NCBI GenBank assembly: GCA_017577575.1
Contig: PKRG01000033.1
Span: 1-17,609 of the forward strand
Length of the DNA: 17,609 nucleotides
Reading direction: 5' to 3'
Origin: Acidimicrobiia bacterium
GTDB lineage: Bacteria; Actinomycetota; Acidimicrobiia; Spongiisociales; ZC4RG35
Positions 1-6,453 of the stretch are shown piece after piece (positions within the stretch are counted from its first letter, which is position 1; every line of letters begins with the position of its first letter). Position numbers and translations under genes: made by a program. The notes under the pieces are model-generated. The model saw nothing but the letters and a program-made list of their open reading frames with translations, did not search any database and was not told the DNA's origin.

Positions 1-120
1 TCTCTTTTTTTTTTTTTTTTAATCTTCCCCACCCCCCCGACATCTCCCCTACCCCTTTCGCCGCAGCCTCCGATGTGGATAAAAGACCGGTCCCCCCGGG
101 CGCCGAGCCCCCCCCCCCCC
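1..120. other. Low-complexity window end, probable sequencing/assembly artefact
   Basis: This stretch contains 16 consecutive T (5-20), C-rich runs, and 13 consecutive C (108-120), all unlike the rest of the window. FliD similarity begins immediately after it. The base composition looks like a degraded read or contig end rather than genomic sequence. Confidence 0.6.
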
Positions 121-1544
121 AGCTCGCCACCCGCATCAACGAGCTCGGCATCGGCGTCACCGCATCCGTCTTCTACGTGGACGGATCCACCGCCAAGCTG
201 CGCCTGGTCTCCGAAGACACCGGCGAGGCCGCCGCCTTCACCGCCTACGGCGACCAGGCGGGCCTGGCCTCCACCGAAGTGATCCGCGTCGGCCAGGACG
301 CCCGGCTCACCATGGGAGCCCTCACCATCACCCGCTCCTCGAACACCATCAGCGACCTCGTTCCCGGCGTCACGGTCGACCTGCGATCCGCCGGCCCCGA
401 AGAGGTGACGATCACCATCGGCCGGGACGTGGACGGGCTGGTGGCTGCCGTCGGCAAGGTCGTCAACGACCTCAACAACGCCATCAACCGCATCAAGACG
501 CTCACCGCCTACAACGCCGAGAGCCAAACCGGCGGCATCCTGGTCGGCGACTCGACCGCCCGCCAGATCCTCAACGATCTCCAGACCGCGGTCAGCACCT
601 TCACGCTTCCCGACGGCCCCTACCGTCACTCGGCGGCGATCGGCATCGAGATCCAGCGCGACGGCACGTTGAAGTTCGACGAGTCGAAGCTCCGCGCCGC
701 CCTCCAAGACGACTACCAGGGTGTGAGCCGTCTGCTCAGCCGCTGGGGCACCACGTCGGATCCGAGGGTCCAGTTCCTCCGCTCCGGGAGCGGCACGGCC
801 GACGGCAGCTACGAGATCGTCATCACCCAGGCGGCGACCGCCGCCTCCGTCCAAGGGGCCGCCTATACCCCGCCCACAGCCGGCCTCTCCTTCCAGATCA
901 CCTCGGGCAACAAGACCGCTGAAGTGGCCATCGGCGCCGAAGCCGACCTGTCCACGGCGATCGAGACGATCAACTCCGCGTTGCGTTCCGCCGGCATCAC
1001 GACGATCACCGCCCGCGACGAAGACGGGGCGATCCGCCTGGAGGAGTCCAGGTACGGCTCCGCCCCCGCCTTCACTGTCAGCGGATCGGGTGACCTCGGC
1101 CTCGACGGCACCCACGCCGGCCTCGATGTCGCCGGCACCATCGGCGGCGAGCCCGCCACCGGGTCCGGCCGCACCCTGACCGGCGCCGAAGGGGCTGCCC
1201 GCGGCCTCTCGGTCTCGGTGCTCGTCGACCAGTCGGCCGTCGTCGACGCCGGCGGATTCCTGTACCTGGGCTTCGTCGACGCCACCGCCGGGCTCATCGG
1301 CGCCATCTCCCGGGCCGTGGCCGCGGCTGAGGGCGCCGACGGCGCCATCTCCCGGGCCCGTGACCACTGGAAGGCCCAGATCGACCTGGTCGACGACCGC
1401 ATCGAGCGGATGGAGGACCGCCTGGCGAGAGTCGAAGACCAGCTCATCCGCCAGTTCACGGCGATGGAGTCGATGATGGCCCAACTGCTGAGCCAGCAGA
1501 TGTGGCTCCAGGCCCAACTCGCCGGGATGAGCCAGACCGGATGA
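3..1544 (+). CDS. fliD: Flagellar filament cap protein FliD (hook-associated protein 2), 5' partial
   Basis: FliD caps the growing filament outside the cell and helps flagellin monomers fold into place. The frame is open from the window edge. Recognisable FliD sequence starts near position 121, beginning LATRINELG, and continues to the stop. The D2/D3-like region contains a flagellin-IN-type repeat unit (about 780-1080, around SGTADGSYEIVITQAA). The C-terminus (about 1360-1530) is a heptad-rich coiled coil with DRIERMEDRLARVEDQL, as expected of the D0/D1 helix that joins the hook-filament junction. The N-terminal D0/D1 helix, with its usual GLASGLD-type start, is missing, so about 100 or more residues lie outside the window or were lost. 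Residues encoded by 3-120 come from T and C homopolymers and are probably not real. A GTG at 75 would give 489 residues but does not look like a FliD start. fliS follows 11 nt after the stop. The family call is secure; the true start is not in the window. Confidence 0.9.
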   Translation, partial: SFFFFFNLPHPPDISPTPFAAASDVDKRPVPPGAEPPPPQLATRINELGIGVTASVFYVDGSTAKLRLVSEDTGEAAAFTAYGDQAGLASTEVIRVGQDARLTMGALTITRSSNTISDLVPGVTVDLRSAGPEEVTITIGRDVDGLVAAVGKVVNDLNNAINRIKTLTAYNAESQTGGILVGDSTARQILNDLQTAVSTFTLPDGPYRHSAAIGIEIQRDGTLKFDESKLRAALQDDYQGVSRLLSRWGTTSDPRVQFLRSGSGTADGSYEIVITQAATAASVQGAAYTPPTAGLSFQITSGNKTAEVAIGAEADLSTAIETINSALRSAGITTITARDEDGAIRLEESRYGSAPAFTVSGSGDLGLDGTHAGLDVAGTIGGEPATGSGRTLTGAEGAARGLSVSVLVDQSAVVDAGGFLYLGFVDATAGLIGAISRAVAAAEGADGAISRARDHWKAQIDLVDDRIERMEDRLARVEDQLIRQFTAMESMMAQLLSQQMWLQAQLAGMSQTG

Positions 1545-1555
1545 ACGGAGGACCC

Positions 1556-1945
1556 ATGTACGCCGTAGACGCCGGACAGCACTACACCCAGACCCAGGTC
1601 AGCACCGTCAGCCCGGCCCGCCTCGTCCTCCTCATGTACGACGCCGTGCTGTCCGCGGTCGAGATCGCCCGGACCGCCCTGGCGTCGGAGCGGCCGGACC
1701 TGGGCGTGGTCAGCCACCAGCTCACCCGGGCCCAGCAGCTCGTGACCGAGCTCGAGATGGCACTGGACCACGATCGGGGCGGCCAGATCGCCGCCTCCCT
1801 CCAGGGGCTCTACGACTACGCCCGGCGCCGCCTCGTCGACGCCAACCTGTCCAAGGATCCGGAGCCGCTGGAGGAGGTGACGCGCATCATCGGGGATCTC
1901 AGAGATGCGTGGGCAGCCTCGGTGGTCGGTGGGGAGGCGTCGTGA
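1556..1945 (+). CDS. fliS: Flagellin export chaperone FliS
   Basis: FliS is a small cytoplasmic four-helix chaperone. It binds the C-terminal helix of flagellin, prevents premature polymerisation and delivers flagellin to the FlhA export gate. The 129-residue protein has the expected length. It shows the family hallmark SPARLVLLMYDAVL near residues 16-29, then amphipathic helices and the LYDYARRRLVDANL segment near residues 84-97. The start is ATG 1556, three nt after a strong GGAGGA (1547-1552). An in-frame ATG at 1502 lies inside fliD and has no ribosome site. It sits directly after fliD, the usual FliD-FliS pairing, and overlaps the next small gene by GTGA, so the two are probably translationally coupled. 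The flagellin gene itself is not in the window. Confidence 0.95.
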   Translation: MYAVDAGQHYTQTQVSTVSPARLVLLMYDAVLSAVEIARTALASERPDLGVVSHQLTRAQQLVTELEMALDHDRGGQIAASLQGLYDYARRRLVDANLSKDPEPLEEVTRIIGDLRDAWAASVVGGEAS

Positions 1946-2205
1946 GCGACGTGCTGCAGAGGATCGAAAGCCAGCTCGACCGCATCGATCTCGCCCTCGT
2001 GCAGGGCCGGATCCACGAGCTCGAGCTGGGCGAGTGGGTCGCCCCCGAAGCGGCCGTCGGCCCCGACCAGGAGGCGCAGCTGCGGCGAGTCCTCGACCGG
2101 GTCCAGGCGACGATCGCCCGGGTGGAGGCAGCCAAGAACGAGGCAGCCGCCGCCCTCGAAGAGCTGCGCCGGCGCCGCACCGCCGCCCGGGCGTACTCGG
2201 CGTAG
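1942..2205 (+). CDS. Small helical protein in the FliT position, possible export chaperone
   Basis: This gene encodes 87 residues from GTG 1942, which overlaps the fliS stop in a GTGA junction and has GGGGAGG at 1931-1937 five nt upstream. The protein is almost entirely predicted helix. It begins SDVLQRIESQLDRIDLAL and ends in a charged helix, RVEAAKNEAAAALEELRRRR. No catalytic motif, signal peptide or membrane segment is visible. Its place directly after fliD-fliS is where fliT, the FliD chaperone, lies in many bacteria, and its size and helicity fit. I cannot recognise FliT sequence motifs, so the role as a FliD or other export chaperone is inferred from position only. It is the last gene before the flgB promoter gap. 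It is a real gene on coupling, ribosome site and codon pattern, but its function is unproven. Confidence 0.75.
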   Translation: MSDVLQRIESQLDRIDLALVQGRIHELELGEWVAPEAAVGPDQEAQLRRVLDRVQATIARVEAAKNEAAAALEELRRRRTAARAYSA

Positions 2206-2207
2206 CG

Positions 2208-2217
2208 GGAGATCTCC
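2208..2217 (+). repeat. Perfect 10-bp palindrome upstream of the flgB promoter
   Basis: GGAGATCTCC reads the same on both strands. It lies just after the stop of the small helical gene and nine nt before the CTTAAA element. A related dyad (GGAGA, TTC, TCTCC) sits at the same side of the flhB promoter. It could be an operator half-site pair or a coincidental palindrome. There is no T-tract, so an intrinsic terminator is unlikely. Confidence 0.35.
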
Positions 2218-2226
2218 AACCCACTC

Positions 2227-2254
2227 CTTAAACCGGCCGTCGAGCGGCCGACAG
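2227..2254 (+). promoter_or_regulatory. FliA (sigma-28)-type promoter of the flgB operon
   Basis: CTTAAA (2227-2232), 14 nt, then GCCGACAG (2247-2254). The second box matches the sigma-28 -10 element GCCGATAA at its first five positions, and TAAA matches the classical -35 core. The same architecture occurs at 9830, 12199 and 15787 with identical spacing. Transcription would start about 7 nt downstream, giving a leader of roughly 65 nt before flgB. The spacer also contains an inverted repeat CGGCCG-TCGAG-CGGCCG (2234-2250), which is not shared by the other copies. Confidence 0.75.
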
Positions 2255-2261
2255 ATCGATT

Positions 2262-2276
2262 GGCCACGGATCGGCC
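2262..2276 (+). promoter_or_regulatory. flgB leader hairpin 1 with ACGGA loop (CsrA-like site)
   Basis: GGCC (2262-2265) pairs with GGCC (2273-2276) around the loop ACGGATC. GGA sits in the middle of the loop, the usual way CsrA/RsmE binding sites are shown. The same seven-base loop recurs in the flhB leader on a different but equally paired stem. Binding by CsrA is inferred, and no csrA is in the window. Confidence 0.45.
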
Positions 2277-2285
2277 TGTGTACTC

Positions 2286-2299
2286 CTCCACGGATGGGG
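2286..2299 (+). promoter_or_regulatory. flgB leader hairpin 2 with ACGGAT loop (CsrA-like site)
   Basis: CTCC (2286-2289) can pair with GGGG (2296-2299), including one G-U pair, around the loop ACGGAT. The local sequence CACGGATG matches the CANGGANG consensus for RsmE/CsrA. The CCACGGAT core starts 41 nt after the first base of the -10 box. That is exactly the offset of the corresponding element in the flhB leader. Confidence 0.45.
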
Positions 2300-2301
2300 C
2301 C

Positions 2302-2321
2302 CCTCACGGAAGTAGTGAAGG
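2302..2321 (+). promoter_or_regulatory. flgB leader hairpin 3 overlapping the ribosome site
   Basis: TCAC (2304-2307) pairs with GTGA (2315-2318). The stem can be extended by CC (2302-2303) with GG (2320-2321) across one bulged A. The loop begins GGA, within CACGGAAG, again a CANGGANG match. The 3' side of this hairpin includes part of the flgB Shine-Dalgarno AAGGAG (2318-2323), so it could limit ribosome access. It can coexist with hairpins 1 and 2. The pairing is weaker than in hairpin 1. Confidence 0.35.
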
Positions 2322-2328
2322 AGCCGCC

Positions 2329-2676
2329 ATGAACGACCTGACGATGCAGGCCATCGAGTACGCCCTCGATGGGCTCAACCTGCGCTCGGAGATCATCAGC
2401 AACAACGTGGCCAACGCCGAGGTCCCCGGCTTCACCGCTTCCCATGTCTCGTTCGAGCGGCATCTCGCCGACGCCCTCGAACGCGAGTCGCTCGACTCGA
2501 TCGCCGGGCCCACCGTGATCCGCAAGGCGGACGTCTTCAACGGCATCAACGAGGTCTCCCTCGAAGACGAGATGGTCGAGATGATCCGCACCGGCCTCCT
2601 GCGCGACGCCATGGTCTCGGCCTACAACTTCAAGACCAACCAGCTGCGGACCGCCATGAAGGGGGTGGTGGCGTGA
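2329..2676 (+). CDS. flgB: Flagellar proximal rod protein FlgB
   Basis: FlgB forms the lowest rod segment above the MS ring and is exported by the flagellar type III apparatus without a signal peptide. The 115-residue product is somewhat short for the family (commonly about 130). Its N-terminal D0 helix carries the rod/hook signature variant NNVANAEVPGF (about residues 24-34). The C-terminal D0 helix ends FKTNQLRTAMKG, a typical FlgB ending. The start is ATG 2329, after AAGGAG at 2318-2323. A TTG at 2260 would add 23 residues of leader with no family resemblance and lies next to the expected transcription start, so it is rejected. It is the first gene downstream of a FliA-type promoter, and its leader carries three ACGGA-loop hairpins. 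It overlaps flgC by GTGA. Confidence 0.95.
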   Translation: MNDLTMQAIEYALDGLNLRSEIISNNVANAEVPGFTASHVSFERHLADALERESLDSIAGPTVIRKADVFNGINEVSLEDEMVEMIRTGLLRDAMVSAYNFKTNQLRTAMKGVVA

Positions 2677-3083
2677 GCGCCTTCACCACCCTCGACATCG
2701 CCGGTTCCGGCATGCACGTGTCCCGGTTCTGGCTGGACACCATCTCCCACAACCTGGCGAACGTGAACACCGTCCGCGGCGGCAACGAGGAGCCCTTCCG
2801 GGCCCAGATGGTCGTCGCCCGGGAGCGCCTCGCCACCGCCGGCGGTCCCGGCCGCGGTGTGGAGGTGGCGGCGGTCATGCGTCAGCCCGGCGAGCCGACC
2901 CGGGTGTTCGACCCCGACCACCCCAGCGCCGACGCCCAGGGGTACGTGACCATGCCTCTCGTCGACCTGGCCGGCCAGATGACCGACCTGATCCTGGCCA
3001 CCCGCAGCTACCAGATGAACGTCCAGGTCCTGCAGGACGCCCGCGAGGCGTACCAGACCGCACTGAGGATCGGCCAGCGATGA
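2673..3083 (+). CDS. flgC: Flagellar proximal rod protein FlgC
   Basis: FlgC is the second proximal rod subunit, assembled with FlgB in the periplasmic/cell-wall part of the basal body. The protein has 136 residues, the normal length. The N-terminal D0 helix contains DIAGSGMHVSRFWLDTISHN followed by LANVNT, the rod-family signature. The C-terminus MTDLILATRSYQMNVQVLQD followed by AREAYQTALRIG is a classic FlgC D0 helix. The start is GTG 2673 inside the flgB stop (GTGA), with GGGGGTGG-type purines just upstream. The stop overlaps the fliE ATG. Its location between flgB and fliE is the standard order across bacteria. Confidence 0.97.
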   Translation: MSAFTTLDIAGSGMHVSRFWLDTISHNLANVNTVRGGNEEPFRAQMVVARERLATAGGPGRGVEVAAVMRQPGEPTRVFDPDHPSADAQGYVTMPLVDLAGQMTDLILATRSYQMNVQVLQDAREAYQTALRIGQR

Positions 3084-3370
3084 TCCCCCCGATCGAGCCC
3101 ATCCGGGCGGCGTCCGAGGCCGCCCTCAACCGGGTCGAGCAGAAGCCCGCCCCCGGCTTCGAGGAGGGCCTCGGCAATGCCCTCCAGTCGCTGTCCGACG
3201 CCGAGCGGCACGCCGACGCAGTGGCCACCGACATCGCCACCGGCGGGTCGTCCAGCGTCCACGACCTGATGATCGCCACCACCAAGGCGTCGTTGTCGCT
3301 GGAGCTCGCCGTCCAGGTTCGTAACCGGGCCCTCGAGGCCTACCAAGAGATCATGAGGATGCAGATCTGA
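3080..3370 (+). CDS. fliE: Flagellar hook-basal body adaptor FliE
   Basis: FliE links the MS ring/export gate to the rod and is the first protein exported during rod assembly. The protein has 96 residues, matching the family. The C-terminal two-thirds is helical and ends with the conserved pattern VHDLMIATTKASLSLELAVQ, VRNRALEAYQEIMRMQI. That is typical of FliE (V-D-M-A-KA-L-Q-V-NK-AY-EIM-M-I). The start ATG 3080 overlaps the flgC stop (ATGA). The stop overlaps the fliF start by one base (TGATG). Tight coupling with fliF suits the stoichiometric assembly of rod base and MS ring. Confidence 0.97.
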   Translation: MIPPIEPIRAASEAALNRVEQKPAPGFEEGLGNALQSLSDAERHADAVATDIATGGSSSVHDLMIATTKASLSLELAVQVRNRALEAYQEIMRMQI

Positions 3371-4887
3371 TGGAGTTCCGCCAGCGCCTCGGCGCGATGA
3401 TCCGGACCATCCCGCCCGCCCAGCAGGCCGGGATCGCGGTCGCCCTGATCGTCCTGATCCTCGCTTCGGTCATGTTCTTCCGCTGGGTGACGACGCCCGC
3501 GTACACGGTCCTCTACTCCGGCCTGGAGGCATCCCAGGTGCAGTCGGTCATCGACGAGCTCGAATCCCAGGGTGTGCCCTACAAGCTGGAGGCGGCGGGC
3601 ACCCAGATCCTGGTGCCCCGCTCGGAGGTGTACGAGGTGCGGGCGTCGCTCGCCGCCGCCGGCATCCAGGGCACCGTGGTCCCCCAGGGCTACGAGCTGC
3701 TCGACGGCCAGAGCCTCACCATCACCGACTTCCAACAGCGCGTCGCCTACCAGCGGGCACTCGAGGGCGAGATCGCCAAGACGCTCATGGCGATGCAGCC
3801 GATCGAGTCGGCCACCGTGCATCTCGTCATCCCCGAAGAGCCGCTGTTCGAAGAGGAGCGCAAGCCCACCACCGCCTCCGTGCTCGTCGCTCCCGTCCGG
3901 CCTCTGAGCGACGCCGAGGTGGAGTCGATCATCTCCCTCGTCTCTTCCTCCGTCGAAGGGCTAGAGCCCTCGAACGTGACCGTGGCCGACGCCGCAGGAA
4001 CCGTGCTCCACGCCGCCGGCGAAGATGCCACCGGTGCGGGGATGGGGAGCCGCACCCTCCGCCAGACCCGCGAGTTCGAGCAGCTGCTCGCCCAGGACCT
4101 GACTTCGCTGCTCACGACCGTCCTCGGTCCCGGCCGGGCGTCCGTCGTCGTCCGCGCCCAGCTCGACTTCGACCAGCGCACCTCCGAGAGCGAGACCTTC
4201 AGCAAAGAGGAGCCGCCCACCCTCAAGGAGCAGACGCTGGAAGAGGAGTTCACCGGCGCCGGTGCGGCGCCGGGCGGAGCCCTCGGCGTGGATGGCGGGG
4301 TCGTCGCCACCGGCGAGGGCGACTACGAGTACACGAAGAACGAGACGCTGCGGGAGTACGGGGTCGATCGGGTCGTCACATCGATCACCGAGGCTCCCGG
4401 GACCATCGAGCGTCTCTCGGTCGCCGTCGTGGTCGACGACGGGACCCAGACCGGAGCCACGCCGATACCCGTCGACGAGGTGCAGCGCCTCGTGTCCGCC
4501 GCGGTCGGCCTCGACACCCTGCGCGGGGACGTCGTCGAGGTGTCGGCGATCCCGTTCCCTGCCTCCGACGAGGCTCCCGTCGCAGAAGAGCCGGAGCCCA
4601 ACCCGCTCGAGGCGCATCTCACCGAGATCGCCGGCGCCGCTCTGCTGCTGATCGTCGCCCTGTCCTTCCTCTTCATGGGACGGAGCCGCCGTCGGCGCCC
4701 GGTCGAGGTCTCCCCCCAGCCGGCCCTCGAGCCCGCCCCGACCCTGGAGGCGTTGCCGGTGGGTGCGCCCGCCGAGCTGTCCGAACCCGCCGAACCGAAC
4801 ATCCACGACGACGTGGTCGGTCTCGTCCAGTCCCAGCCGGAGGAGATCGCCGCGTTGCTGCGTAGCTGGCTCGCCGACAGGAGATGA
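3370..4887 (+). CDS. fliF: Flagellar MS-ring protein FliF
   Basis: FliF forms the membrane-embedded MS ring, the base on which rod, C ring and export gate assemble. The 505-residue protein shows the expected plan. There is a cytoplasmic N-terminus and a first membrane helix at residues 21-40 (IAVALIVLILASVMFF). Periplasmic ring-building domains follow, with VLYSGLEASQVQSVIDELES and the YscJ/FliF-like TDFQQRVAYQRALEGEIAKT. A low-complexity acidic/Gly-rich loop lies near residues 280-320. A second membrane helix at about 420-435 is followed by RSRRRR. The cytoplasmic tail ends EEIAALLRSWLADRR, the FliG-binding segment. The start ATG 3370 overlaps the fliE stop. The stop overlaps fliG by ATGA, so the two interacting ring proteins are coupled. 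The length is a little below the 530-560 of enterobacteria. Confidence 0.97.
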   Translation: MEFRQRLGAMIRTIPPAQQAGIAVALIVLILASVMFFRWVTTPAYTVLYSGLEASQVQSVIDELESQGVPYKLEAAGTQILVPRSEVYEVRASLAAAGIQGTVVPQGYELLDGQSLTITDFQQRVAYQRALEGEIAKTLMAMQPIESATVHLVIPEEPLFEEERKPTTASVLVAPVRPLSDAEVESIISLVSSSVEGLEPSNVTVADAAGTVLHAAGEDATGAGMGSRTLRQTREFEQLLAQDLTSLLTTVLGPGRASVVVRAQLDFDQRTSESETFSKEEPPTLKEQTLEEEFTGAGAAPGGALGVDGGVVATGEGDYEYTKNETLREYGVDRVVTSITEAPGTIERLSVAVVVDDGTQTGATPIPVDEVQRLVSAAVGLDTLRGDVVEVSAIPFPASDEAPVAEEPEPNPLEAHLTEIAGAALLLIVALSFLFMGRSRRRRPVEVSPQPALEPAPTLEALPVGAPAELSEPAEPNIHDDVVGLVQSQPEEIAALLRSWLADRR

Positions 4888-5897
4888 GCGAACTCACCCG
4901 ACCCCAGGATCTGTCCCCGACCCAGAAGGCGGCGGCTCTCGTCGTCGCCGTGGGCTCGGACAACGCCGCCCAGGTGCTGCGGCACCTGTCGGAAGAGGAA
5001 GTGGAGGTCCTCGCCGGCGAGGTGGCCCGCCTGGGAGAGATCGACCCGGAGGTGGTCGACTCGGTCCTGCGCGAGGTCTACGAGCAGATGACCGGCCACC
5101 GCTTCGTCCCCGCCGGCGGCGTCCATGTCGCTCGGGAGATCCTCACCCGCTGGAAGGGCCCGAAGGGCGCCGAGATGCTGGACCGGATCATCGGCAGCGG
5201 CACCAAGCGGCCGTTCGCCTTCCTGCGCGACGTGGACCCCGACCAGTTGGTGCAGTTCCTCAAGGAGGAGCATCCCCAGACGGTGGCGCTGGTCCTCGCC
5301 CACCAGCCCGCCTCCTATGCCGCCCAGGTGCTGTCGGGGTTCGACCCCGACCTCCAGCGTGACGTGGCCCTGCGCATCGCCAGCATGGGCCGCACCAGCC
5401 CCGACGTGATCGAGAAGGTGGAGGCCGCCCTCCAGGCCCGGCTCGGGTCCATGACCCGCACCGATTCGACGAGCCGCGGCGGGGTGAAGGACCTGGCGGA
5501 GATGCTCAACCACGCCGACCGGGCCACCGAGCGGGAGATCCTCGATCGCCTGACCGAAGTCGACCCCGAACTGGCCGAGCAGGTGCGGTCGCTGATGTTC
5601 GTCTTCGAGGACATCGCCTCCCTCGACGACCGCTCGATCCAGCTCGTCATCCAAGCCGTCGACAGCCAGAAGCTGGCGGTGGCGATGAAGGGCGTCCGCC
5701 CTGATGTCCAGGAGGCGATCCTGCGCAACCTGTCGGCTCGGGCGCGGGAGACACTCCTCGAGGAGATGGAACTGCTGGGCCCGCTCCGCCGCCGCGACGT
5801 GGAGGCCGCCCAGACCGAGATCGTCGCCCGCATCCGCGAACTGGACGAAGCGGGCGAGATCGTCATCGCCCGCGACTCAGGAGACCTCATTGGCTAG
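4884..5897 (+). CDS. fliG: Flagellar motor switch protein FliG
   Basis: FliG is the rotor protein that receives torque from MotA and sits between FliF and FliM. It has 337 residues, the family norm. The N-terminal domain (1 to about 100) begins LSPTQKAAALVVAVG. The middle ARM domain has the FliM-binding EHPQT motif at 129-133. The C-terminal domain carries the MFVF motif at 238-241 followed by DDRSIQ. The torque helix region includes charged residues R286, R288, E289, E293 and E294. The start ATG 4884 overlaps the fliF stop and follows an AGGAG tract at 4879-4883, immediately adjacent. The stop TAG lies eight nt inside fliH. No key residue appears to be missing. Confidence 0.98.
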   Translation: MSELTRPQDLSPTQKAAALVVAVGSDNAAQVLRHLSEEEVEVLAGEVARLGEIDPEVVDSVLREVYEQMTGHRFVPAGGVHVAREILTRWKGPKGAEMLDRIIGSGTKRPFAFLRDVDPDQLVQFLKEEHPQTVALVLAHQPASYAAQVLSGFDPDLQRDVALRIASMGRTSPDVIEKVEAALQARLGSMTRTDSTSRGGVKDLAEMLNHADRATEREILDRLTEVDPELAEQVRSLMFVFEDIASLDDRSIQLVIQAVDSQKLAVAMKGVRPDVQEAILRNLSARARETLLEEMELLGPLRRRDVEAAQTEIVARIRELDEAGEIVIARDSGDLIG

Positions 5898-6453
5898 CGT
5901 GCTCCGCGGCCCCGAAGTCGACGTCACCCGGCTGGTCGGCGTCACCGATCCGCTGCTCGTCGATCCCGCCTGGCAGCACATGCTCGACGAGGCACGGGCG
6001 GAAGGTCACCGGGCGGGCTTCGAGGAGGGCCGCCGCGTCGGCCGGGAAGAGACCGTGGCCGAGGTGGAGGCGGCCTCCGAGTCCATCCGCCGAGCCGTCG
6101 AAGACACTCGGGCGGAGATCCGGCGCACCCAGGAGGAGACCGCCGCGTCACTCCTCCGGACCGCCTTCGACCTGGTGGAACGGCTCATCGGCGACCTGCC
6201 GGTGGAGCCCACCGTGCTGGTGGATAAGGTCCGGGCCGCACTCGACGAGCTCGACTCTCCCCACCTCGAGGTCCGGGTCGGCCCGGACATGGTCGAGTTC
6301 GTCACCTCCAGCGTCGCCGACGACGCCAGGGTCACGGTCGTCGCCGATCCTTCCCTCGGGAGAGGGGAAGCCCGCATCGTCGGAGAGTGGTGCGACGCCG
6401 ACCTCACCTGGGAGACGGCCCTCGAGATCCTGCGGGAGGTGCTCGGTGCCTAG
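5890..6453 (+). CDS. fliH: Flagellar export ATPase regulator FliH
   Basis: FliH is the peripheral stalk of the flagellar export ATPase. It dimerises, inhibits FliI and tethers the FliI ring to FliN at the C ring. The 187-residue product has a long charged coiled coil in the first half (EARAEGHRAGFEEGRRVGRE, with Gly-x-x-x-Gly-like spacing GHRAGFEEGRRVG). A V/A-type-ATPase E-subunit-like C-terminal domain follows (AFDLVERLIGDL; later VVADPSLGRGEARI). I chose TTG 5890: AGGAG at 5879-5883 lies six nt upstream and the start overlaps fliG by eight nt. GTG 5899 is an alternative three codons in. No ATG is available near. The frame stays open upstream into fliG, but that extension is not FliH-like. 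It overlaps fliI by eight nt. Confidence 0.93.
   Translation: MASVLRGPEVDVTRLVGVTDPLLVDPAWQHMLDEARAEGHRAGFEEGRRVGREETVAEVEAASESIRRAVEDTRAEIRRTQEETAASLLRTAFDLVERLIGDLPVEPTVLVDKVRAALDELDSPHLEVRVGPDMVEFVTSSVADDARVTVVADPSLGRGEARIVGEWCDADLTWETALEILREVLGA

Noticed and set aside
5..20. The T-run at the window start as a terminator U-tract or promoter A/T element
   Set aside because: It has no associated stem and lies next to other homopolymers, so an artefact is the simpler explanation.
1502..1555. Upstream ATG for fliS at 1502
   Set aside because: It lies inside fliD without a ribosome site, while ATG 1556 has GGAGGA at close range and matches the family N-terminus.
863..2224. Long open frames on the minus strand throughout the window, for example 863-2224, 4323-5654, 7585-9207 and 15840-16781
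   Set aside because: They are opposite well-recognised flagellar genes, have Arg/Gly/Pro/His-rich low-complexity translations, and follow from high GC at third positions. None resembles a known protein.
2260..2328. N-terminal extension of flgB from TTG 2260
   Set aside because: It would begin at the expected transcription start of the FliA-type promoter, has no ribosome site and lacks FlgB similarity. ATG 2329 has AAGGAG.
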